Shown piece by piece: positions 18,163 to 24,422 of a stretch of DNA of 63,626 nt. Made by a program: the position numbers and the translations under genes. Below the pieces are notes generated by a model. It searched no databases. It was not told the DNA's origin and was given only the letters and a program-made list of their open reading frames with translations. The number at the start of each line of letters is the position of its first letter. The first letter of the stretch is position 1. The stretch is from Candidatus Hydrogenedentota bacterium. Lineage in GTDB: Bacteria > Hydrogenedentota > Hydrogenedentia > Hydrogenedentales > SLHB01. The stretch lies in assembly GCA_020848835.1 (NCBI GenBank), contig JADLHJ010000114.1, forward strand, positions 1 to 63,626, written 5' to 3'.

Positions 18163-18879
18163 CTAGGAGTAAAGTTGCATCAGAAGCGCTACAACCTCCC
18201 TGAATTGGGAATAATACAAACCGTCAGAAACTTTTAACCTTGCTGCACCGTAGTGTGCACTGGTGGGAGCGGCAAACGCAAGTACTTTCATAGATCGCTG
18301 TCTTGCGCACAAAAGTTCCGGCCCAATCCACGTCCCCACTACATTAACCCCAAATCGAAGAAGCTGTTCCCCTAAATCCAAGTCCAATTCCCTGTCTCTA
18401 GGAAGTGATGCGTAGACGCAGGGGCCGTGCGCGTAGCGGCCATCGATCATCGCAGTCAGGCGGCGCGAGAAAGGCTCCGACATGTCGGGAAAGCGCAGGT
18501 CAGCCGACGAATCATTTGGCCCAATCAGCGGATTGTCGCCCATAAAATTGATATGGTCGGTCACAACGACGATCTGGTCATCCGGTAAATTCGTGCCGAT
18601 ACCATGGCCTTCGGCCAAGATGAAGACCGTGCTTAAACCCCGCTCGGCGCACGCGGCAATGAATGCAGCCCGCTTAATACTGGGCGTGCTGTAGGCAACC
18701 GCGAACTGCAGCACAGATACCGTCCCGTAGTCTTCGATGGATAATGTGCTTGCGGATCTGTGAAGAAAACTGTCGCAGACCACGGCCGCGGCCCCCACAC
18801 GCTCAAGCTGCATTGAATTAAGCACACCGAGTACGGCATCACGTGCGACGCTAAGAGGTGAAGGACGGGCCATACTCAC
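18163..18879 (-). CDS. Degenerate purine nucleoside phosphorylase homologue
   Basis: A 238-aa protein related to family I purine nucleoside phosphorylases. The best match is TDHINFMGDNPLIGPN followed by RFPDMSEPF, the hallmark segment of that family. Several catalytic parts are missing or altered: no glycine-rich GSGLG phosphate loop at the N-terminus, no RxH phosphate-binding segment, the GPxxET motif reads GPCVYASL (no Glu), and the base-binding Asn region reads AAPTSAHY. It is also about 30-40 residues short. It starts at GTG 18879 (GTGA overlap with the DUF167 gene), or at ATG 18873. It may bind nucleosides without phosphorolysis. Confidence 0.75.
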   Translation of the reverse strand: MSMARPSPLSVARDAVLGVLNSMQLERVGAAAVVCDSFLHRSASTLSIEDYGTVSVLQFAVAYSTPSIKRAAFIAACAERGLSTVFILAEGHGIGTNLPDDQIVVVTDHINFMGDNPLIGPNDSSADLRFPDMSEPFSRRLTAMIDGRYAHGPCVYASLPRDRELDLDLGEQLLRFGVNVVGTWIGPELLCARQRSMKVLAFAAPTSAHYGAARLKVSDGLYYSQFREVVALLMQLYS

Positions 18880-19250
18880 TTCGCAGCCTTGAGACGGGCG
18901 GCGATAAGTTCCAGCGCCAAGCCCGAGATAGCCAGAATTTTATCTCGTGATTTCTCGCCGGACACGATGGTTACCGCTCGCCGAGGCAATTGCAGTAGCT
19001 CTGACATGTACCGTACCAAAGCGTCATTCGCAGCGCCATCAACCGGCGGGGCAGTCAAGGACACTCGGATGCGCCCGGCTTCATCCACAGCGCACGAATT
19101 TCGCGACGCCTTGGGCTGGACGCGGACGGTAATGCGAGATGGCGCGGGAGGTGTCTTGGCGCGAATTTGCTGGCGAGTACGTGCGCTCAGAAAACTTCTT
19201 TCCAAATGCCCATGCGCCGGAACTTCTGTTGACGGCGTTCGGGCGACCAT
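18876..19250 (-). CDS. DUF167 / YggU-family protein
   Basis: The DUF167 fold is clear from ITVRVQPKASRN, LTAPPVDGAANDAL, and the final VSGEKSRDKILAISG. The family is small (about 95 aa) and of unknown function. The open frame is 124 aa; its first ~35 residues lie over the 3' end of accA and do not match the family, so the true start may be a non-ATG codon nearer 19190. The stop overlaps the next gene by 4 nt. The gene is part of an accA-DUF167-phosphorylase-like row. Confidence 0.8.
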   Translation of the reverse strand: MVARTPSTEVPAHGHLERSFLSARTRQQIRAKTPPAPSRITVRVQPKASRNSCAVDEAGRIRVSLTAPPVDGAANDALVRYMSELLQLPRRAVTIVSGEKSRDKILAISGLALELIAARLKAAK

Positions 19251-20143
19251 TCCTCTGCTTTCGCGGATGCCAGGAATGACTCTATCTCTTTGGACAATGC
19301 ATCCGCCGCAGCGTCGGCATTGCGGTGCGCGCCTCCTTGCGGTTCGGCGATGACTGCGTCAATAACGCCGAGCCTTTTCAAATCGTGCGCGGTGATCTTT
19401 AGCGCCGCTGCCGCGATTTCCTTTTTCGTGGCGTCGCGCCACAGAATCTCCGCGCAGCGTTCCGGCGGGCAAATCACGTAGATCGCGTGCTCAAACATTG
19501 CCACCCAATCGCCTACCGCGATACCGAGCGCGCCGCCGCTACCGCCTTCTCCGAGTACAACGGAAAACACGGGTGTCTTCACGCGCATCAGGTAAAGGAG
19601 GTTGGCCGCAATCGCCGGCCCCTGGCCATCATTCTCCGAGTCAGGGTGTGGATCCGCCGCAGGCGTGTCAACCAGCGTCACGATAGGAATGTGCAAACGC
19701 TCGGCCATTTCAAAGAGGCGTAACGCCTTTCGATAACCCTGCGGACGCGCCATTCCAAACTTCCGCTGGATCTTGTCCTCGGTCGTGGTGCCCTTCTGAG
19801 TGCCGACACATACAACCGTCTGGCCCTTGAACCGGGCAATACCACCCACCATCGCGGCGTCATCCCCGGAACAACGATCACCATGCAACTCGATGAAATC
19901 CTCAAAAACGCGTGACACATAGTCGAGCATTTTCGGGCGCTGGGCGTGGCGGGCCAACTCGACGCGCTGCCACGGCGTCAGTTCGGACGCCATGCGGCTG
20001 CGCTCATTTTCGAGTTCCGAAGCCAAGGACGCACGTTCGGCATCGGTCTCGGCTTTATCGATCAGCCCTTCCAGTTCGACGATTCGCTTCTCGAACTGCA
20101 TCGGGCTCTGAGTGACTTTGTCGCGTTTCGTTACGGTAGCCAA
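19187..20143 (-). CDS. accA: Acetyl-CoA carboxylase carboxyltransferase subunit alpha
   Basis: Half of the carboxyltransferase that transfers CO2 from biotin to acetyl-CoA, the first step of fatty acid synthesis. The 318-aa protein has the usual FEKRIVELEGLIDKA start, HGDRCSGDDAAMVGG, GRARF-type FGMARPQGYRKALRL, VDTPAADP, and GEGGSGGALGIAVGD. The start is TTG at 20143 with GGGAG about 10 nt upstream; ATG at 20101 would also keep the whole domain but lacks a ribosome site. accD is not in the window. A terminator from the upstream small gene separates them, so accA has its own promoter between 20144 and 20220, which I could not place. Confidence 0.96.
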   Translation of the reverse strand: MATVTKRDKVTQSPMQFEKRIVELEGLIDKAETDAERASLASELENERSRMASELTPWQRVELARHAQRPKMLDYVSRVFEDFIELHGDRCSGDDAAMVGGIARFKGQTVVCVGTQKGTTTEDKIQRKFGMARPQGYRKALRLFEMAERLHIPIVTLVDTPAADPHPDSENDGQGPAIAANLLYLMRVKTPVFSVVLGEGGSGGALGIAVGDWVAMFEHAIYVICPPERCAEILWRDATKKEIAAAALKITAHDLKRLGVIDAVIAEPQGGAHRNADAAADALSKEIESFLASAKAEEWSPERRQQKFRRMGIWKEVF

Positions 20144-20221
20144 AATTTAAATGCTCCCTGTGCCTCTGTCCTTGGCTCTAGGAAGGGCATTACTATAGCA
20201 CGATTTACGCCCCAAGGGGCC

Positions 20222-20267
20222 AAAAAAGAAAAAACGCCTACAGCGTTTGGGACGCTTTCGGCGTTTT
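20222..20267 (-). terminator. Strong intrinsic terminator after the 45-aa zinc protein gene
   Basis: Read on the - strand, AAAACGCC pairs with GGCGTTTT (20260-20267 and 20231-20238), enclosing a second stem AGCGT/ACGCT with a 5-nt loop. The hairpin is followed by a run of T (TTTTTTCTTTTTT, 20222-20230 and the adjoining stem). It lies 20 bp after the stop codon of the small gene, so that gene is a single-gene transcript. Confidence 0.85.
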
Positions 20268-20287
20268 ACCCGACGAATCGAGCCGTA

Positions 20288-20425
20288 CTACACCTTCTCG
20301 AGAACCTCGCTGAAGTATTCGGCGAAGCAGTCTGCATGCCAGTACTCCCCGTTAATAACTTCGACGCTGCTCACCTCGAAGTCGATCTCGTTAATCGGTT
20401 CGTTGCACAATGCACAGCAATCCAT
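20288..20425 (-). CDS. 45-aa LIM-like zinc-binding microprotein
   Basis: A short gene with a full Shine-Dalgarno sequence AAAGGAGG (20436-20443) 10 nt before the ATG at 20425. The protein, which begins MDCCALCNEP, has Cys4-x2-Cys7 and His30-x2-Cys33 (sequence WHADC), spaced like one LIM or treble-clef zinc knuckle, followed by an amphipathic tail ending LEKV. An extra Cys3 precedes the knuckle. It has its own promoter and terminator, so it is unlikely to be chance. Function unknown; a small zinc-dependent adaptor or metal sensor is possible. It diverges from an ArsR-type regulator gene. Confidence 0.8.
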   Translation of the reverse strand: MDCCALCNEPINEIDFEVSSVEVINGEYWHADCFAEYFSEVLEKV

Positions 20426-20437
20426 GGTGTTAACACC
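20426..20437. promoter_or_regulatory. 12-bp perfect palindrome between ribosome site and start codon
   Basis: GGTGTTAACACC is self-complementary and fills the space between the Shine-Dalgarno core and the ATG of the microprotein gene. Its core GTG-TTAA-CAC is related to the larger palindrome at 20454-20469, whose centre is 30 bp away (about three helical turns). It could be an operator for a dimeric regulator or an RNA hairpin covering the start. Confidence 0.5.
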
Positions 20438-20453
20438 TCCTTTCCAGTATATT

Positions 20454-20469
20454 CGTGAATTAATTCACG
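20454..20469. promoter_or_regulatory. 16-bp perfect palindrome in the leader of the microprotein gene
   Basis: CGTGAATTAATTCACG reads the same on both strands. It lies in the predicted 5' leader of the - strand gene and shares GTG...TTAA...CAC with the palindrome at 20426-20437. The neighbouring ArsR-type protein is a candidate ligand-responsive binder, but this is inference from position. Confidence 0.5.
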
Positions 20470-20495
20470 GTTTTAGCCAGAGACTAAACCCGCAA

Positions 20496-20504
20496 CTTAT
20501 ACCA
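20496..20504 (-). promoter_or_regulatory. Extended -10 promoter of the microprotein gene
   Basis: On the - strand, TGGTATAAG (TGn plus TATAAG) forms an extended -10 element. Transcription would start near 20489 and give a leader of about 64 nt that contains both palindromes and the ribosome site. No good -35 box is present, which is normal for extended -10 promoters. Confidence 0.45.
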
Positions 20505-20533
20505 GAACCGTATGTTAAAAAGCAATATTTTAT

Positions 20534-20563
20534 TTGTAAACTGATTAATATTTCTAATATACT
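20534..20563 (+). promoter_or_regulatory. Promoter of the ArsR-family gene
   Basis: TTGTAA (20534-20539) and TATACT (20558-20563) are separated by 18 bp. The start would be near 20570, about 29 nt before the ATG at 20599. The surrounding DNA (20510-20565) is very AT-rich compared with the rest of the window. Confidence 0.5.
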
Positions 20564-20598
20564 GCAAACACGAACGATCAACCCCTTGGTTTAGTTTC

Positions 20599-20865
20599 AT
20601 GTCCAATATCGATGCCACCTTCCACGCCTTGGCCGACCCCACGCGAAGGGCCATCCTGCAACGGCTTACGCGGGGTCCTGCCACCGTAGGCCAACTTGGG
20701 GATCCATTTGCTATCTCGCTGCAAGCCACCTCCAAACACCTGCGAGTCCTCGAGCGCGCGGGACTAATCACGAAGGCGAAATCTGGCCGCGATCGCATCA
20801 TTTCCCTGGAATTGAATGCATTGTCGGTAGCGAAGAGCTTTATCGTGAAAATCTGCACAATTTAG
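20599..20865 (+). CDS. ArsR-family winged-helix regulator (short)
   Basis: An 88-aa protein with the ArsR fold: FHALADPTRRAILQRL, the recognition-helix region FAISLQATSKHLRVLERAGLI, and a wing KSGRDRIISLE. The DNA-binding domain is complete. The family usually continues with a C-terminal helix (about 15-25 residues) used for dimer contacts; here it ends after a short, different tail. No Cys metal site (such as ELCVCDL) is present, so it is not an arsenic/cadmium sensor of the classic kind. It is divergent from the zinc microprotein gene and may regulate it. Confidence 0.85.
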   Translation: MSNIDATFHALADPTRRAILQRLTRGPATVGQLGDPFAISLQATSKHLRVLERAGLITKAKSGRDRIISLELNALSVAKSFIVKICTI

Positions 20866-20898
20866 ATTGCTTCTATGATACAGTAGAGCAAATAGGGG

Positions 20899-20934
20899 GA
20901 CCGGCTAAACCGAGGGGGAAACGGCCGGCCGGTC
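20899..20934. repeat. 7-bp inverted repeat in the arsR-downstream gap
   Basis: GACCGGC (20899-20905) pairs with GCCGGTC (20928-20934) around a purine-rich loop. There is no T-run after it, so it is a weak terminator candidate at most; it lies 33 bp before the next start codon. Confidence 0.4.
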
Positions 20935-20966
20935 AATTACGTCATTTTCCCATAGGATGTGGCGTT

Positions 20967-22217
20967 ATGAATACCGTCTCATCGTTCGACGAAATTCGCG
21001 CGTTGATCCAGTCTGGCAATCCATTTGAGGCGCTGGCTAAAGTTAGAGAACTGGAGGAGTCGGGCGCGAATACACCCGAATTGCATTACATCAAGGGCTG
21101 CTGCTTCGCTGCACTAGGGCGAGTTTCCGAAGCACGGGTAATTGTGCGACACCTCAAGGAGATTGGCCAGGTAGCTTTGGCGCAACGCCTCGCCGAATCA
21201 ATCACCGTTGAGGAATCACCGCAGGGTCTAATCGAAGATGAGCCTCGCAAAGTGGCAGGCGCCCCTGAAGCCCTGATGCGGGGTGCTCCCTCCCTGGCCG
21301 TCAAAGTCACCGCCATAACAGTGGTTGCATTGGTGTGCGTCTTCGTTGGGATGCTGCTCAGCGAACCAATGTATGGCGTCGTATTCGCCGCAAAGGGCAA
21401 AGGGTCAACTACGTTGATCGCGCCAGTGCACGTCCCGCCAATCGCAAAACCGTCAACTGCCCAGGAACCGGCGATGCAGCAGGATTCGCCAAGCGCTGCA
21501 GATCTTACCGGCCACTGGGTCAGCGTCGATTTTGTGCGTGAAGTAACGCAATTTAAGCCCGGCGTTCAGTTGTTTCCCGGCTCAATGTTCCTGAAAGAAT
21601 TGTCGTGCTTTGCGGATGGCACCTGCTCGCTGCCCGTGCAATGGAAAGAGGGATGGATTACCGACAACGAGAGCCAAATTCGCGCCGAGTACTTCGTGAA
21701 GGATTTAGACGGTTCAACATATTTATACCTGCCGTGGATCAGCGGTGACGTGACGATTCGCGGAGAGAAACCGCAGTACTATGTACTACGAAAGACATCC
21801 GCGTTGGTTGCCCAAGGCCCAGGAACAGCAGTGGCGCAACAGCGACCTGCGGCCTTGCCAACGTCGCAGCAACTTGCCGCGAAGCCACCAGCGATTCAGT
21901 GGACTCAATCCTCCGCAGATATTACTGGTTATTGGCACAGCGTGGACTTTGTTCGTGACCCGTCGCAATTCACACCGGGCTCCCGCGTCTGGCAGGGTGA
22001 AATGTTTCTGAAGGACTTACAGTGTGCGGCAGATGGCTCGTCGTCCATACAGATAACTTGGGGCGGGGGCTGGATTACGGACCTCAACAGTCAATTTAGG
22101 GCGCAGTACGAGGTTTGGACAGCCAACGGAAATACGTACCTTTTCCTACCCTGGATCAGCGGCGATGTGACCATCCGTGGGCAGAAACCGCAGTACTACG
22201 TGATGCAACGCATGTAG
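20967..22217 (+). CDS. TPR/transmembrane protein with duplicated BlaR1-type lipocalin-like domain
   Basis: A 416-aa protein. Residues 1-75 look like a short TPR-like helical region; 110-132 is one membrane segment; a Pro/Ala/Gln linker follows. Then come two homologous domains of about 98 residues, 179-276 and 318-416. Both contain GxWxSVDFVR, a MFLKEL/MFLKDL segment, GWITD, LPWISGDVTIRG and KPQYYV. The same domain occurs at the C-terminus of many BlaR1/M56-type sensor proteins, where no M56 peptidase is present here. The domains should lie outside the membrane if the segment is inserted N-in. A ligand-sensing or cell-wall-related role is possible but unproven. Confidence 0.82.
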   Translation: MNTVSSFDEIRALIQSGNPFEALAKVRELEESGANTPELHYIKGCCFAALGRVSEARVIVRHLKEIGQVALAQRLAESITVEESPQGLIEDEPRKVAGAPEALMRGAPSLAVKVTAITVVALVCVFVGMLLSEPMYGVVFAAKGKGSTTLIAPVHVPPIAKPSTAQEPAMQQDSPSAADLTGHWVSVDFVREVTQFKPGVQLFPGSMFLKELSCFADGTCSLPVQWKEGWITDNESQIRAEYFVKDLDGSTYLYLPWISGDVTIRGEKPQYYVLRKTSALVAQGPGTAVAQQRPAALPTSQQLAAKPPAIQWTQSSADITGYWHSVDFVRDPSQFTPGSRVWQGEMFLKDLQCAADGSSSIQITWGGGWITDLNSQFRAQYEVWTANGNTYLFLPWISGDVTIRGQKPQYYVMQRM

Positions 22218-22263
22218 TTGCAGCCAGTCGCCACAGAACGGCGCCAATCTAGCGAAAATTAGT

Positions 22264-22294
22264 AGCGGCCCGATTACCTGATAATCGGGCCGCT
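22264..22294 (+). terminator. Intrinsic terminator-like hairpin
   Basis: AGCGGCCCGATTA pairs perfectly with TAATCGGGCCGCT (13 bp, 5-nt loop CCTGA) and is followed by TTGTTAT. It lies 46 bp after the BlaR1-domain gene and separates it from the cytochrome operon. The T-run is short, so efficiency is uncertain, but the stem is very stable. Confidence 0.75.
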
Positions 22295-22341
22295 TTGTTA
22301 TCATGGAAAGCGAGTTTGTGTCTGGCTGATTTGGAGTTGTC

Positions 22342-24276
22342 ATGCATTACAAACGTGTATTTTTTTTATTCGCGCTTTTAGCTCCGTTTGCTGCGCTGGC
22401 ACAAGGCGGGATCGCCCTGCCAGAACCAGCGAAAAAGACCATCGACTTCGCGCAGGATATTCACACGATTCTTGCCGAGCGGTGTGCAAGCTGCCATATG
22501 AAGGGTCAGGCCAAGGGCGGCTTTTCCATGGACTCGCGCGAATCCGTGTTTCACGGCAGCGAGAATGGTCCAGTGCTGGTCGAGGGCAAAAGCGCTGAGA
22601 GCCGGCTTATTGCCGTCGTCGCGGGGCAGGATCCGGATATGGTGATGCCCCCGAAGGGCGATCCACTGACCGAAGAGCAAGTCGCTCTCTTGCGCGCGTG
22701 GATCGATCAAGGCGTCAAGTGGTACGACGTAGCGGCGGCGAATGCCGCGTACAAACCGTCACTTGCCTTGGCGAATGTCGAGCTGCCCGCCGCGAACGAA
22801 GCCGCGGGCGTTACGAATCCCGTCGATCGCTTCGTCAATGCTTATTTCGAGCAAAAAACAATCCCGTGGCCTGATGCAGTTTCGGATGCTAATTTTGCGC
22901 GACGCGTTTACTTGGACACCATTGGACTCCTCCCCACACCCGCGCAACTTGATGAATTTGTCGCAGACGCCGCGCCAGACAAGCATCAAAAGCTCGTTGC
23001 AAAACTACTCAGCGATGATCTCGGTTATGCCGAAAACTGGATGACGTTCTGGAACGATCATCTCCGCAATGATTTCTCTGGCACTGGTTACATCGATGGT
23101 GGCCGCAAACAGATCACGCAGTGGCTATTCGATGCGCTGTATCAGAATATGCCCTACGACCAGTTCACGAACCAGCTTGTGAATCCCACGCCGGAGAGCG
23201 AAGGCTTCGTGAATGGCATTGTTTGGCGCGGCGTTACCGCGGCGGCGATGCGTCCCTCGATTCAAGCGGCGAACACCGTGTCGCAAGTGTTCATGGGGGT
23301 GAACCTCAAGTGTGCCTCGTGCCACGACAGCTTCATCGATCACTGGAAACTCACCGACGCCTATGGTATGGCATCCGTCTTTTCCGACGAGCCGCTCGAA
23401 CTTGTGCGCTGTGATGTGGCCCAAGGCAAGCAGGCGCAGATTAAATTTCTGTGGGAAGACGCCGGCGCGATCGATGCATCGAGATCTAGAGCGGGCCGCC
23501 AAGCGCAACTCGCGCGCATCATCACTAGCGAAGGCAACGGATTCTTCACGCGTGCGATCGTCAATCGCATCTGGGCGAAATTCATGGGGCACGGTTTTAT
23601 CGAGCCGTTGGACAAGATCGAGAATGAACCGTGGAACACGGCGATGCTAGACTGGCTCTCGCGCGATCTGATCAACAACGGTTACAACCTCAAGCACACA
23701 ATGACGCTAATCCTCACGTCGCGCGCATATCGACTGCCATCGGTCAGCACGCCGGAGGATGCAAAGGAGTATATCTTCCGCGGGCCTGAAGTACGCCGTA
23801 TGAATGCCGAACAGTTCCTCGATGCTATTGCGATGGTCACCGGCACCTGGCAGGAGAACCCGCAATTCAACGTACCCGAACGCCCGCATAAAAAGGACGA
23901 ACCCGCACCACCACCACAAATCCGCGCCTGGCGCGTGCCCTCGGATCCGCTAACCCGCGCGATGGGACGTCCCAACCGCGAGCAAGTCACCTCGCGCCGC
24001 CTCTCGGTCGCAACGGCGCTGGAAGCGGTCGAATTAACCAACGGGCAAACCCTGGCTGCATATCTCGACCGCGGAGCCGCGGGCCTCGTCGCCACGCCGC
24101 CTGCGTCTGCAGATGAATTTGTTAACGCGCTCTACAAACAAGCAGTGCAGCGAAACGCTACGGACAAGGAAAAAACGATCGCCACGGAGATTTTGGGCAA
24201 TCCGCCCACACCAAACGGCGTCGCCGATTTCCTTTGGGCGTTGACAATGCTTCCGGAATTTCAACTGATATACTAA
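22342..24276 (+). CDS. Planctomycete-type cytochrome protein (PSCyt1-DUF1549-DUF1553)
   Basis: A 644-aa exported protein. Signal peptide 1-20 (FFLFALLAPFAALAQ). An N-terminal PSCyt1 cytochrome-c domain has ILAERCASCHMKG and the typical MPPKGDPLTEEQ segment. DUF1549 (FARRVYLDTIGLLPT) follows and includes a second haem motif, CASCHDSF. The C-terminal DUF1553 has FTRAIVNRIWAKFMG and a late MNAEQFLDA segment. ATG 22342 has TTGGAG upstream. This family is abundant in Planctomycetes and relatives and is nearly always paired with a DUF1501 gene, as here. Substrates are unknown; a periplasmic redox role is likely from the haem motifs. Confidence 0.93.
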   Translation: MHYKRVFFLFALLAPFAALAQGGIALPEPAKKTIDFAQDIHTILAERCASCHMKGQAKGGFSMDSRESVFHGSENGPVLVEGKSAESRLIAVVAGQDPDMVMPPKGDPLTEEQVALLRAWIDQGVKWYDVAAANAAYKPSLALANVELPAANEAAGVTNPVDRFVNAYFEQKTIPWPDAVSDANFARRVYLDTIGLLPTPAQLDEFVADAAPDKHQKLVAKLLSDDLGYAENWMTFWNDHLRNDFSGTGYIDGGRKQITQWLFDALYQNMPYDQFTNQLVNPTPESEGFVNGIVWRGVTAAAMRPSIQAANTVSQVFMGVNLKCASCHDSFIDHWKLTDAYGMASVFSDEPLELVRCDVAQGKQAQIKFLWEDAGAIDASRSRAGRQAQLARIITSEGNGFFTRAIVNRIWAKFMGHGFIEPLDKIENEPWNTAMLDWLSRDLINNGYNLKHTMTLILTSRAYRLPSVSTPEDAKEYIFRGPEVRRMNAEQFLDAIAMVTGTWQENPQFNVPERPHKKDEPAPPPQIRAWRVPSDPLTRAMGRPNREQVTSRRLSVATALEAVELTNGQTLAAYLDRGAAGLVATPPASADEFVNALYKQAVQRNATDKEKTIATEILGNPPTPNGVADFLWALTMLPEFQLIY

Positions 24277-24280
24277 AGCT

Positions 24281-24412
24281 ATGCTTAGAATTCTTGATAG
24301 ATTTGCCATGTTGTTGGCGTTCGCAAGTATGACGATGCTGTTAGGCGCGCTTTATTACGGTGCTCGACTGTTTTGGATTTATGTACAGGCGTATTGGGGC
24401 TTATTGAATTGA
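24281..24412 (+). CDS. 43-aa single-span membrane microprotein
   Basis: A short frame exactly filling the gap between the DUF1553 stop (4 bp away) and the DUF1501 start. The protein, beginning MLRILDRFAM, has one hydrophobic stretch (about 10-34) with Leu, Ala, Phe and aromatic residues near the end, and a basic N-terminus (N-in). No strong Shine-Dalgarno is seen, but translation could be coupled to the upstream stop. I do not recognise it. It might help assemble or anchor the exported cytochrome. Confidence 0.5.
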   Translation: MLRILDRFAMLLAFASMTMLLGALYYGARLFWIYVQAYWGLLN

Positions 24413-24422
24413 GGATCGACTC

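Noticed and set aside
20446..20451. TATACT on the - strand as -10 box of the microprotein gene
   Set aside because: Transcription from it would begin inside the ribosome site and remove part of it; the TGGTATAAG at 20496-20504 is better placed.
20880..20940. Cyclic-di-GMP riboswitch look-alike before the BlaR1-domain gene
   Set aside because: It has a GCAAA and a GGCTAAACC stretch but lacks the GGACGCAAAGCC core and the second stem, so there is no real support.
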